A DNA stretch of 64,000 nt from Melioribacteraceae bacterium (GTDB lineage Bacteria > Bacteroidota > Ignavibacteria > Ignavibacteriales > Melioribacteraceae), in contig CP129490.1 of NCBI GenBank assembly GCA_030584085.1, positions 1,707,511 through 1,771,510 on the forward strand. The letters are read 5' to 3'. A program made the translations under genes and the position numbers. Below are positions 55,474 through 64,000 of the stretch, piece by piece. Positions within the stretch are counted from its first letter, which is position 1, and every line of letters begins with the position of its first letter. The notes beneath the pieces were generated by a model. The model was given only the letters and a program-made list of their open reading frames with translations. It did no database searches and had not been told where the DNA came from.

Positions 55474-56703
55474 ATGAGGTTAATTGAAACTTCAAAAGTA
55501 GCATTATCAGCACTGCGTTCTAATAAATTAAGATCTACTCTTACAATGGTTGGAATCATTGTCGGGATTTTTTCCATTATTTCTATTAGTACTGTCATTG
55601 CGATGCTTCAGACAAGTATTGAAGAGGGCGTTTCAGCTTTAGGAAAAAATACTTTCCAGATTCAAAAATGGCCTGCTGTTGGTAACGGTACACAAAATTG
55701 GGCTGAGATTAGGAATCGCAAAGATATAACTTATGATGATTATACAAGACTCAAAGACATGCTGTTTGATGCGAAATATGTTGGTGCTGAGCAATGGAAT
55801 TTCGGTAGAAAAATTTCCTTTAGAAATAAAGAAACGAACCCTAACATTTCAGTTTGCGGTGCAACACCTGATGCATTTCCGAATAATGATTGGTATGCAA
55901 AAGAGGGAAGAGCGGTAAATCAAAATGATGTTGACAGAGCTGAGAGAGTCATATGTTTAGGTTCCTCTGTAGCTGAATTATTATTCGAGTTCGAAGATCC
56001 TATTGGTAAAGAAGTTAAAATGGACGGGAATAAATTTCGTGTGATCGGAGTAATGGATAGTAAAGCTGGAGGAATGTTTGGAAGAGATCAAGGAAATGAT
56101 AATTATATTCCTATAACTACCATGCAAGCACTATATGGTGATACACGGAGCATAAATATAACGGTAAGCGTGGACACAAAAGAAGAATATGATGATGTAA
56201 TTTTACAAGCTGAAGGTGCTATGCGTACTATTAGAAAAGTACCACCTGCAGCTGCAAATGATTTTGATATTTATTCCAATGAATCTGTCCTGTTGCAAAT
56301 TAATGAAATGACAGAGGGTGTGAGATTAGGAGCGTATGTCATAGGCTTAATCGCACTACTTGCTGCCGGAGTGGGTATTATGAATATTATGCTCGTTTCG
56401 GTCACCGAGAGAACAAGAGAAATAGGAATTCGAAAAGCTATAGGTGCTCGAAGACGTAATATTCTTGTTCAATTTTTGGTTGAGGCTATTACTCTATGTT
56501 TACTTGGCGGAATCGTCGGAATAATTTTTGGTTTAGGAGCCGGAAATTTTGCCGGTTCACTTTTAGAAGCAACAGCAACAATTCCAATGGATTGGGTTCT
56601 TGTTGGAGTTGTTCTTTGCGTAATAATTGGTGTTATATTTGGAACTTATCCCGCATTTAAGGCGGCTAATTTAGATCCTATTGAAGCCTTGAGGTATGAA
56701 TAA
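55474..56703 (+). CDS. MacB-type ABC permease 2, type B
   Basis: A 409-residue MacB/FtsX-family permease with N-terminal helix (LTMVGIIVGIFSIISISTV), periplasmic core domain beginning FQIQKWPAVGNG, and three C-terminal helices starting VGIMNIMLVSVTERTREI. It ends AANLDPIEALRYE, the type B ending. Type B members share the QIQKWPAV or QKYPAV segment. It is highly similar to the next gene, indicating recent duplication, and is followed by it with no gap (stop and start codons adjacent). Confidence 0.92.
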   Translation: MRLIETSKVALSALRSNKLRSTLTMVGIIVGIFSIISISTVIAMLQTSIEEGVSALGKNTFQIQKWPAVGNGTQNWAEIRNRKDITYDDYTRLKDMLFDAKYVGAEQWNFGRKISFRNKETNPNISVCGATPDAFPNNDWYAKEGRAVNQNDVDRAERVICLGSSVAELLFEFEDPIGKEVKMDGNKFRVIGVMDSKAGGMFGRDQGNDNYIPITTMQALYGDTRSINITVSVDTKEEYDDVILQAEGAMRTIRKVPPAAANDFDIYSNESVLLQINEMTEGVRLGAYVIGLIALLAAGVGIMNIMLVSVTERTREIGIRKAIGARRRNILVQFLVEAITLCLLGGIVGIIFGLGAGNFAGSLLEATATIPMDWVLVGVVLCVIIGVIFGTYPAFKAANLDPIEALRYE

Positions 56704-57939
56704 ATGTTAATTTTCGAAATTATTAAAGTAGCTCTAAATTCTCTTAAAGCAAATAAGCTTAGATCATCATTAACTGTTTTAGGAATTGTAGTCGGAATCT
56801 TCTCAATCATTTCAATTAGTACTGTTATTGCTATGCTTCAAACCAGTATTGAAGATGGCGTTTCAGCACTGGGCAAAAACACATTTCAAATTCAAAAATG
56901 GCCTGCTGTAGGAACGGGTACTGAAAATTGGGCGGAAATACGGAATCGTAAAAATATTAATTTGAACGATTACTATGTTCTGCAAGACAAATTAGGCCAT
57001 CTCGCCTCGATCGGTGCCGAAGATTGGCAAGGTGGTAAACTATTGAAACGTGGAAACAAAAAGACTAATCCGAATATTTCTATGTGTGGTGTTACTCCGG
57101 AAGCTTTTTCTAACAATGATTGGGTTGTGACTGCAGGAAGAATTATTAATCAAAGAGACTTAGAAAGTTCTGCGCGAGTTATTGTGTTGGGTGAAGATAT
57201 TAAAAATACGCTGTTTGAACCATATGAAGAACCGCTTGGAGAAGAAATCTATGTTGACGGAAACCGTCTCAAAGTTATTGGCGTGCTTGATAACAGAGAT
57301 AAAGGAATGTTTGGTAGAAATGAAGGCAATTATTCTTTTGTACCTATTACATTTACTCAATCACATTATGGTTCAGAAAATAGAAGTCTAAATTTGACAG
57401 TTGCTGTTTATGACCCGGACGATTATGAAGACACACAAATGCAAGCCGAAGGAATTATGAGAACTCTAAGAAAAGTTCCTCCGGGTGCTGATAGAGATTT
57501 TGATATTTACTCAAATGAATCGGTTCTCTCACAAATTAATGAGATGACCGAAGGAATAAAAATTGGTGCCTACGTTATCGGATTAATTGCATTGCTTGCC
57601 GCCGGAGTTGGAATTATGAACATTATGCTTGTGTCAGTAACGGAACGAACGAAAGAAATTGGTGTACGAAAAGCTATTGGAGCAAGAAAAGTAAACATTT
57701 TAATACAATTTATTTCAGAAGCGATTGTACTTTGTTTAGGTGGTGGAATCGTTGGTATCATTCTTGGGATTGCCGTTGGGAACTTTGCTGGCTCATTATT
57801 AAATGCAACTGCAGTTATTCCCATGGATTGGGTACTTGTTGGAGTTTTCTTATGTGTTATGATTGGTATTATATTCGGGACTTACCCAGCAATCAAAGCT
57901 TCTAATCTAGATCCGATCGAAGCTTTACGATATGAATAG
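56704..57939 (+). CDS. MacB-type ABC permease 3, type B
   Basis: A 411-residue permease with the same layout as permease 2 and long stretches of identity (STVIAMLQTSIE, GVSALGKNTFQIQKWPAVG). The periplasmic domain differs more, for example around residues 95-130. It ends SNLDPIEALRYE. A clear terminator hairpin follows at 57970-58002, so the first part of the cluster may be read separately from the last two permeases. Confidence 0.92.
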   Translation: MLIFEIIKVALNSLKANKLRSSLTVLGIVVGIFSIISISTVIAMLQTSIEDGVSALGKNTFQIQKWPAVGTGTENWAEIRNRKNINLNDYYVLQDKLGHLASIGAEDWQGGKLLKRGNKKTNPNISMCGVTPEAFSNNDWVVTAGRIINQRDLESSARVIVLGEDIKNTLFEPYEEPLGEEIYVDGNRLKVIGVLDNRDKGMFGRNEGNYSFVPITFTQSHYGSENRSLNLTVAVYDPDDYEDTQMQAEGIMRTLRKVPPGADRDFDIYSNESVLSQINEMTEGIKIGAYVIGLIALLAAGVGIMNIMLVSVTERTKEIGVRKAIGARKVNILIQFISEAIVLCLGGGIVGIILGIAVGNFAGSLLNATAVIPMDWVLVGVFLCVMIGIIFGTYPAIKASNLDPIEALRYE

Positions 57940-57969
57940 TTTATATCTCTAAACTATACCTTTCTCAAT

Positions 57970-58002
57970 AAGCATTTGTCTAATTTTAGCAAATGCTTTT
58001 TT
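57970..58002 (+). terminator. Intrinsic terminator within the permease cluster
   Basis: AAGCATTTG (57970-57978) and CAAATGCTT (57990-57998) form a perfect 9-bp stem with an 11-base loop, followed by four Ts. It lies 30 bases after permease 3 and 46 bases before permease 4. It could act as a full or partial terminator, lowering expression of the last two permeases. Confidence 0.8.
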
Positions 58003-58048
58003 ATTTCTGCGAATAATAATATCTTAAGCTTTTAAAAACTGGCACGCT

Positions 58049-59281
58049 ATGAAAAATTTCCTCATCGAGTTAAAAGAAGGTATTCTCATTTCATTACGAG
58101 CAATCAGAGCTAACAAGATGCGCTCGATATTAACAACACTTGGTATAATTATAGGCATTGTAGCTGTTACAACTATGAGTACTGCAATTGTTGGTTTACG
58201 CGAAGCCTTTATCAGTTCTCTTGCTTCATTCGGCAATGATGTGTTATATATAGACAAATTTGAATGGTTTGGAGGTGAGGATTGGAGATATTATCGAAAT
58301 CGAAAGGATATTACTGTTGAACAATTTGAGCAATTGCAAAAAACTTACACCGGTTACCAAGCAATGGCTCCAAACAAGAGAACTTTTGGAAGAACAATCA
58401 AATTTGAAGACCGCTCAGTGGAAGCTACATTAATTTACGGTACAACTGAAGATTATTCAGAAACGGGAAATGCCATACCACAAGATGGGCGATTTATTAA
58501 TGAATTAGAAGTAAGAGCTTCGAGACGGGTTTGTGTAATTGGACAAGATATTTCTGACGGTTTATTTCCAAACGAATCTGCTCTCGGGAAGACAATAAAA
58601 ATAAGTGGGATTCCCTTCAAAGTCGTCGGAGTGTTAGAAAAGCAAGGCAGTGGATTTTTGGGTTCTTTTAGTTTAGACGGACAAATAATAATGCCCTTAA
58701 AAGTATTTGAAAGAGCCTTCGGTGGAAGGGGCAACTTGCAAATTAATGTTAAAATAAAAGATGCTAATAAGATAGATGAAGCCAAAGAAGAAATTGCAGC
58801 AATTTTCAGAGTTATAAGAAAAGTTCCACCCGGTCAACCAAATGATTTTGCAGTTAATCAACAAGATGTATTCACCGATGTATATGATCAAACTGTAGGT
58901 ATAATTGCTACTGCAGGAATTGTAATAACGGCATTATCATTATTCGTCGGTGCTATCGGTATAATGAATATTATGTTTGTTTCTGTAACAGAAAGAACAA
59001 AAGAAATTGGTATTCGAAAAGCAATCGGAGCAAAACGATGGTCAATTTTAACACAATTTTTAGTGGAAGCTGCTGTGATCTGTTTGATTGGTGGAATTAT
59101 CGGTTTAATTATATCATATCCTCTTAGTTTAGTAATAGATCAGTTTTTACCAACGGCAATGCCTTTGGATATAGTTTTCTTATCATTATTTATTTCTGCA
59201 ATGGTCGGAATTATTTCCGGATTTTTACCGGCATACAAGGCGGCTAAAATGGATCCGGTTGATGCATTAAGATACGAATAG
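58049..59281 (+). CDS. MacB-type ABC permease 4, type A
   Basis: A 410-residue MacB/FtsX-type permease of type A: N-terminal helix SILTTLGIIIGIVAVTTMST, periplasmic core starting LYIDKFEWFGG, C-terminal helices starting GAIGIMNIMFVSVTERTKEI and ending AAKMDPVDALRYE as in permease 1. There is no nearby ATPase of its own, so it probably uses the one at 53471 or one elsewhere. It starts nine bases upstream of a type B partner-like gene pair, with permease 5 following after nine bases. Confidence 0.92.
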   Translation: MKNFLIELKEGILISLRAIRANKMRSILTTLGIIIGIVAVTTMSTAIVGLREAFISSLASFGNDVLYIDKFEWFGGEDWRYYRNRKDITVEQFEQLQKTYTGYQAMAPNKRTFGRTIKFEDRSVEATLIYGTTEDYSETGNAIPQDGRFINELEVRASRRVCVIGQDISDGLFPNESALGKTIKISGIPFKVVGVLEKQGSGFLGSFSLDGQIIMPLKVFERAFGGRGNLQINVKIKDANKIDEAKEEIAAIFRVIRKVPPGQPNDFAVNQQDVFTDVYDQTVGIIATAGIVITALSLFVGAIGIMNIMFVSVTERTKEIGIRKAIGAKRWSILTQFLVEAAVICLIGGIIGLIISYPLSLVIDQFLPTAMPLDIVFLSLFISAMVGIISGFLPAYKAAKMDPVDALRYE

Positions 59282-59290
59282 GAATTTTTT

Positions 59291-60517
59291 ATGCAAATCA
59301 AAGAATCAATTGTAATGGCTTTCGATTCATTAAGAACCAACAAGCTAAGATCAATTTTAACATTAATTGGAATTGGAATTGGTTTGTTCTCGATCATAAT
59401 TGTGATGACTGCCATTGGTGCTGTTCAAAAAACAGTAGAAGATGCATTTAGTTCGATTGGTACTAATAATTTTATTATTCAGAAATATCCGGCAGTAAGG
59501 ATGGGTCCGGGTCATTGGAGAATGTACCGTAACCGAAAAGATCTTACATCAGACCAAGGTAGAAGGTTGAAAGAATTAACAATACTTCCTACAGCAATCG
59601 GAATTGAGATGGATGATGGTGGGAATATTGTTAAATATAAGAATCTATCAACCAATCCGAATGTAAATGTTATAGGAACTGATTTAGACAACTTTATGGT
59701 AAATGACTTAAAAGTGGAATTTGGTCGTGGATTTACAATACAGGACATGGATTATATAAGACGATATGCCATTATTGGTAAAGATGTGGCTGATAAACTT
59801 TTTGAAAATGTTGATCCAATCGGAGAAGAAATTAAAGTTGATAATCAACCTTTTGAAGTTATTGGTGTTTTCGAGAAAAAGGGAAGTGTTTTAGGAAGCG
59901 GTCAGGATAATTTTGTGGCAATACCGTTACCTATGTTCGAAAGGATGTATGGTGAAGAAAGAGGAGCAACATTTACAATAATGGCTCCGAGTCCTGAGTT
60001 AATGGAAAGAACAATGGATGAAGTGATTGGAGCATTAAGAGTAATCAGAAAAGTTCCAATCGGAGAAGATAACGATTTTGAAATTGTAACAAATGACCAA
60101 TTGGTTGACCAGTTCAATGATCTAACAAAGTATTTCAAGCTGGGTGCCGGTGTTGTTGCATTCATTGCGTTGCTTGCAGCCGGAGTTGGCATTATGAATA
60201 TTATGCTTGTCTCGGTCACGGAACGTACGCGTGAAATTGGGATACGAAAAGCAATAGGTGCGAGAAAATCCATAATTCGTTCTCAATTTGTAGCAGAAGC
60301 TATTGTGCTTTCACAGATAGGTGGAATTGGCGGAATAGTTCTTGGCGTACTAGGTGGTAATTTGGTTGCGATAATGATAAATGTTTCGGTTGTTGTTCCC
60401 ATTGATTGGATAATGATTGGATTGACTGTTACTACTTTAGTTGGCGTTGTTTTTGGCGTTTATCCGGCAATAAAAGCATCAAACTTAGACCCAATTGAAG
60501 CACTTAGATATGAATAA
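59291..60517 (+). CDS. MacB-type ABC permease 5, type B
   Basis: A 408-residue permease of type B with the segment NNFIIQKYPAVRMG at the start of its periplasmic domain and the ending SNLDPIEALRYE. It is more diverged from permeases 2 and 3 than they are from each other. The FtsX core AAGVGIMNIMLVSVTERTRE is intact. With permease 4 it forms an A-B pair, mirroring the A-B-B order of the first three. Substrate unknown. Confidence 0.92.
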   Translation: MQIKESIVMAFDSLRTNKLRSILTLIGIGIGLFSIIIVMTAIGAVQKTVEDAFSSIGTNNFIIQKYPAVRMGPGHWRMYRNRKDLTSDQGRRLKELTILPTAIGIEMDDGGNIVKYKNLSTNPNVNVIGTDLDNFMVNDLKVEFGRGFTIQDMDYIRRYAIIGKDVADKLFENVDPIGEEIKVDNQPFEVIGVFEKKGSVLGSGQDNFVAIPLPMFERMYGEERGATFTIMAPSPELMERTMDEVIGALRVIRKVPIGEDNDFEIVTNDQLVDQFNDLTKYFKLGAGVVAFIALLAAGVGIMNIMLVSVTERTREIGIRKAIGARKSIIRSQFVAEAIVLSQIGGIGGIVLGVLGGNLVAIMINVSVVVPIDWIMIGLTVTTLVGVVFGVYPAIKASNLDPIEALRYE

Positions 60518-60542
60518 GAACTGATTGGAATTATCTTTTGTC

Positions 60543-60571
60543 TTGAATTAGTAATTTTATCCACTTAGTTT
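60543..60571 (+). promoter_or_regulatory. Predicted promoter for the SprA-like gene
   Basis: TTGAAT (60543-60548) and TAGTTT (60566-60571) are 17 bases apart in the 81-bp gap before the next gene. The -10 match is imperfect. No terminator is obvious after permease 5, so read-through is also possible. Confidence 0.35.
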
Positions 60572-60598
60572 TTATTTTTCATTTCTATAATTGAATAT

Positions 60599-63500
60599 TT
60601 GATTCGGCAAATCACAAAATTAATATTTTTCGTAATACTCTATTCGGCAGCTTTTGCTCAAGAATATAATAATATCATTTCGGTAACCGATACATTTCAA
60701 GTAAATCTTCAACGCGAATTTCATCTAAATTCAATCGCTATCATTCCAAATTCTGAGACTGTTCGATACAATAAAAATTTACTTTCTTCGAAAGATTATA
60801 AAATTAATCTAAGTGACGGAACAATAACATTAAACGAAAATCTTACACCCCGCTTAATTGACACATTGTATGTAACTTACAATACATTCAAATTATCACT
60901 TCGTAAGGAGTATAAAAGAAGATCGCTTATTGTGAGATACGATGATATACTTAATGACTCGATTAGAGTTTCAAGAGTTGAGTCATCTGGATTTACTTCC
61001 GAAGCAATATTCGGTGATAATATTCAAAAAAGTGGTTCTATTGTCCGTGGTTTTACAGTAGGGACAAATAAAGATTTTACTTTAGAAAGTGGTTTACGAC
61101 TCCAGCTATCCGGTAATTTATCAGACGAAATAGAAATTGTTGCCGCTCTTACTGATGAAAATACTCCAATTCAACCGGAAGGTAACACCGAAACATTGGA
61201 TGAACTAGATAAAGTATTTATCGAGGTTCGACATCCAAACGCGATCGGCACATTCGGTGATTATGATTATACAGAAAGTATTGGTGAGTTTGGAAGGATA
61301 ACAAGAAAATTGCAAGGATTAAAAGGAGAATTGTTCTTTGATGAGTTATCAGCATCCGGAGCAATAGCCGGTTCAAGAGGAAAGTTTACAACAAATCAAT
61401 TCAACGGTGAAGAAGGAAATCAAGGTCCATATAGGTTGTATGGAGAGAATAATGAAAATAATATAATTGTTATTGCCGGAAGTGAAAGAGTTTATATTGA
61501 CGGTCAAGAAATGCGTCGTGGTGAAAACAATGATTATACAATCGAATATGCAAACGCTGAAGTTACATTCACACCAAATCGTTTAATTACTTCCGCTTCA
61601 AGAATTACAATAGATTTCGAATACTCGGATAGACAATATCAGAGAAACTTCTTCGCAGGGAATGTTAAGACTAACTTTTTTGAAGATCGATTAAAACTTA
61701 GTGTCGGATTCTTTCAAGAAAGCGATGACGAGAATAATCCAATTGATATTTCTATTTCAGATGAAGACAAAATCATTTTGGAAAATGCCGGTGATGATAG
61801 AAGTAAAGCTGTAAAAAGTGGTGCAAGGTTAGCGCAACCGGATTCTACTGGTATTGTTCGAGGTATTTATGAAAAAATAGACACAACATTTAACGGAGAA
61901 CCATTTACATATTATTTTTACAATCCCGGAAGTGACAGTGCAATCTATAATGTGAGCTTTACGTTTGTCGGTATTGGACAAGGAGATTACTTAAAACGTG
62001 GTCTTGGTAATTATGAGTTTGTCGGAATTGGACAAGGGAGTTATCTTCCGATTATTTATCTTCCACTTCCGGCAAGCAGACAAATGGCAAACATTTTAAT
62101 CGAAGGAAGACCATTTAACAATCTCAATATTAAAATGGAACTTGCAGGAAGTAATTGGGATAAAAATACTTTTTCAAGTTTGGATGATTCGGACAATTTT
62201 GGTTACGCGAGAAATATCGAAATAAAACTTGATCCATCTCAAATTGAAATCGGTGATTTATCTTTTGGAAAAATAGGATTCAATTACAAGGATCGATTTA
62301 TTCAAGACAGATTTACCGCAATTGATAGAATTGATGAAATCGAATTCAATAGAAATTATAATGTTGTTGATCAAGAGAAATACGATGAAGAATTAAGAGA
62401 AGTTGGATTAACCTTAATTCCAATTGAGAGTCTTAATATTTATTCACAATTGGGTAGTTTAAGTCGCGGTGATTTGTTTTCGTCAAAACGATACTTAGTT
62501 AAAACTAATTATGAAGATCCTGAATCATTCAACTTAACTTATAATCTTGATTATGTCAGTTCTTCAAACAGAGGTTTCTCAACAAATTGGTTGAAGCAAG
62601 ACGGAAATACATTTTATAAAATTGGTGTCATTAAACCGGGTTTAAAATTTTTACATGAAAATAAAGAAGACTACGATTCAAATGATTCATTAATGTTAAG
62701 CAGTCTTCGTTATTTTGAGTACACACCATATCTCGAATTGATTAATTGGGGTGGATTAAATTTACTTGGTGAATATTCTATACGTGAAGAATCTTTTCCA
62801 CTTAATGGTATAATCCAAAAACAATCCGAAGCAATTACCAAAAATTTCAAAGTAAGTTACAGTGGAATAAAAGATTTCAATACTTCACTAAATTTTACAT
62901 TACGAAACAAAAATTATACTCAAGAATTTAAGGAAATCGGTTACTTAGATTTCGAAACAATTCTGATAAGATCACAATCGCGAGCAAATTTATTTGACCG
63001 ATTTTTAGACGGGGATTTATTTTACGAAGTCTCCACACAAAAAAGCGCAAGACAAGAAAAAGTCTTTGTATTAGTTGAAAAAGGAACAGGTAATTATATC
63101 TATCTTGGTGATCTAAATAATAACGGCATTAAAGATGAAAATGAATTTGAACCCGCACTATTCGACGGTGAATATATATTACTGACAGTTCCTACCGATG
63201 AACTTTTCCCGGTAATTGATTTGAAAACAAGTACAAGATGGAAAACAGAATTTGCAAGAATCTTCAAAAATGATTCATTCATTTCAACAATCTTGAATCC
63301 AATTTCAACTGAGACATATTGGAGAGTAGAAGAAAATAGTAAAGAACAAAATACTGCTAAAATTTATCTTCTTAACTTCTCACATTTCTTGAATGATTCG
63401 ACAACTATTCGTGGTTCAAATCTTCTACAACAAGATATTTTTCTTTTCAAAAACAAAAATGATCTTTCTTTTAGATTTAGATTTACTCAAAGAAGAAACC

Positions 63501-64000
63501 TGAATCAATTTGCCGGAGGAACTGAAAAAGGTTTCTATCGCGAAAGAGGAATGCGAATAAGATTTCAGATGGTCGAAGAAATATCAAATCAAACCGAGTA
63601 CACAAATACAATTGATAATAACTCTGCACCGGTTACATCAAATCGTGCACGTATTGTTTCAACCAACGAATTAACAAGCGATTTCTCATATAGACCGGAA
63701 CGCAATTTGGAATTTGGTTTTGTAATTAAATTTTCTGAAAGCCGGGATGATTACCCCGAAGTGCCAACACTTGTTGATGCCAATGCCCAAATACTAAGGA
63801 TGAACCTTAATTTTTCCGGAAGAGGTAGATTAAGAGTTGAACTTGAGAGGAATGAATTGAGCGCTAGTTCGGCAAACAATATAATCCCATTTGAAATTAC
63901 AAAGGGGAGAGTAATAGGTAAAAACTATTTTTGGCGTGTCAATTTTGATTTTAGAATTGCCGGTAATTTACAAACAACACTTAATTATGATGGCAGACTT
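60599..64000 (+). CDS. Large SprA/Sov-like outer-membrane protein, 3' end outside window
   Basis: The frame opens at TTG 60599 with a signal peptide (IRQITKLIFFVILYSAAFAQ) and stays open for all 1134 codons to the window edge. The region near residue 160 (LQLSGNLSDEIEIVAALTDE followed by TPIQPEGNTETLDELDKVFI) matches the pattern of SprA/Sov proteins, the outer-membrane channel of type IX secretion. GDLNNNGIKDENEFEPA near residue 837 is another SprA-like element. A repeat FVGIGQGxYL occurs twice, about residues 456 and 474. The rest looks like a very large beta barrel. SprA itself is about 2400 residues; the full length here is unknown, so a shorter SprA-related protein is possible. Confidence 0.7.
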   Translation, partial: MIRQITKLIFFVILYSAAFAQEYNNIISVTDTFQVNLQREFHLNSIAIIPNSETVRYNKNLLSSKDYKINLSDGTITLNENLTPRLIDTLYVTYNTFKLSLRKEYKRRSLIVRYDDILNDSIRVSRVESSGFTSEAIFGDNIQKSGSIVRGFTVGTNKDFTLESGLRLQLSGNLSDEIEIVAALTDENTPIQPEGNTETLDELDKVFIEVRHPNAIGTFGDYDYTESIGEFGRITRKLQGLKGELFFDELSASGAIAGSRGKFTTNQFNGEEGNQGPYRLYGENNENNIIVIAGSERVYIDGQEMRRGENNDYTIEYANAEVTFTPNRLITSASRITIDFEYSDRQYQRNFFAGNVKTNFFEDRLKLSVGFFQESDDENNPIDISISDEDKIILENAGDDRSKAVKSGARLAQPDSTGIVRGIYEKIDTTFNGEPFTYYFYNPGSDSAIYNVSFTFVGIGQGDYLKRGLGNYEFVGIGQGSYLPIIYLPLPASRQMANILIEGRPFNNLNIKMELAGSNWDKNTFSSLDDSDNFGYARNIEIKLDPSQIEIGDLSFGKIGFNYKDRFIQDRFTAIDRIDEIEFNRNYNVVDQEKYDEELREVGLTLIPIESLNIYSQLGSLSRGDLFSSKRYLVKTNYEDPESFNLTYNLDYVSSSNRGFSTNWLKQDGNTFYKIGVIKPGLKFLHENKEDYDSNDSLMLSSLRYFEYTPYLELINWGGLNLLGEYSIREESFPLNGIIQKQSEAITKNFKVSYSGIKDFNTSLNFTLRNKNYTQEFKEIGYLDFETILIRSQSRANLFDRFLDGDLFYEVSTQKSARQEKVFVLVEKGTGNYIYLGDLNNNGIKDENEFEPALFDGEYILLTVPTDELFPVIDLKTSTRWKTEFARIFKNDSFISTILNPISTETYWRVEENSKEQNTAKIYLLNFSHFLNDSTTIRGSNLLQQDIFLFKNKNDLSFRFRFTQRRNLNQFAGGTEKGFYRERGMRIRFQMVEEISNQTEYTNTIDNNSAPVTSNRARIVSTNELTSDFSYRPERNLEFGFVIKFSESRDDYPEVPTLVDANAQILRMNLNFSGRGRLRVELERNELSASSANNIIPFEITKGRVIGKNYFWRVNFDFRIAGNLQTTLNYDGRL

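Noticed and set aside
54211-60517. The permease repeats as a transposon-like or assembly-duplication artefact
   Set aside because: The copies differ throughout at the protein level, fall into two types, and have distinct intergenic sequences, so they are old gene duplications and not a collapsed or repeated assembly segment.
1-64000. CRISPR arrays, insertion sequences, prophage or integrative element boundaries
   Set aside because: No regularly spaced repeats, transposase or integrase motifs, or attachment-like repeats next to the tRNA genes were seen.

Overview
The window looks like chromosome of a low-GC, Gram-negative member of the Bacteroidota/Chlorobiota assemblage, most likely an Ignavibacteria-type organism. 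This is an inference from gene content: an alternative complex III (ACIII) operon linked to an A2-type caa3 oxidase, GWxTD and SprA/Sov-like outer-membrane proteins, an outer-membrane protein with the SIYSRYGIG motif, and frequent TTG starts. Apart from one three-gene block (28.4-31.4 kb) and adk/tadA/two tRNAs (42.3-43.7 kb), everything reads on the + strand. No CRISPR array, insertion sequence, prophage or rRNA was seen.

Layout. 1-6.0 kb: cell-surface and housekeeping genes (partial surface protein, beta-barrel protein, TPR protein, glyA, tatC, polyprenyl synthase). 6.0-21.3 kb: one long respiratory operon with its own promoter region and a strong terminator. It holds ACIII actA, a 55-residue Tat-signal protein too short for normal gene calling, actB, actC, a fused actD-actE, actF, a cytochrome c, SCO, caa3 oxidase subunits I, III, IV and II, heme o synthase, and an 8-helix membrane protein ending in a cytochrome c domain. 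Together these form a quinol to ACIII to cytochrome c to O2 chain plus its assembly factors. 21.3-28.4 kb: prmC, dtd, a phosphomutase-like metalloenzyme, comEC with a metal-site-dead beta-lactamase domain, murB and an MFS transporter, closed by a hairpin shared with the opposing operon. 28.4-31.4 kb (minus): VWA protein, MoxR-like ATPase and a frameshifted ybjQ-like gene. 31.6-42.3 kb: unknown helical protein, mannose-1-P guanylyltransferase, RpiB-like protein lacking the usual cysteine, pyrK-pyrD, folC, rho, GWxTD protein, pdxA, methyltransferase and ftsE. 42.3-43.8 kb (minus): adk, tadA and two tRNA-Arg genes (TCG, ACG). 43.9-50.7 kb: Ser/Thr kinase fused to a YCF48-like propeller, murA, a membrane zincin, and a CCA-adding-type nucleotidyltransferase. 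50.8-60.5 kb: a MacAB-TolC-like export cluster with one ATPase and five tandem permeases of two types. 60.6 kb to the end: the start of a giant SprA/Sov-like outer-membrane protein cut by the window edge.

The most unusual points are the five-permease export cluster with an A/B pattern, the small Tat protein inside the ACIII operon, the ComEC domain stripped of all its metal ligands, the RpiB-like protein with Asp in place of the catalytic Cys, the tadA gene next to its own substrate tRNA-Arg(ACG) and a one-base wobble derivative of it, and a 31-bp dyad abutting the likely promoter of the respiratory operon. Family assignments rest on motifs read by eye; no database search was possible.
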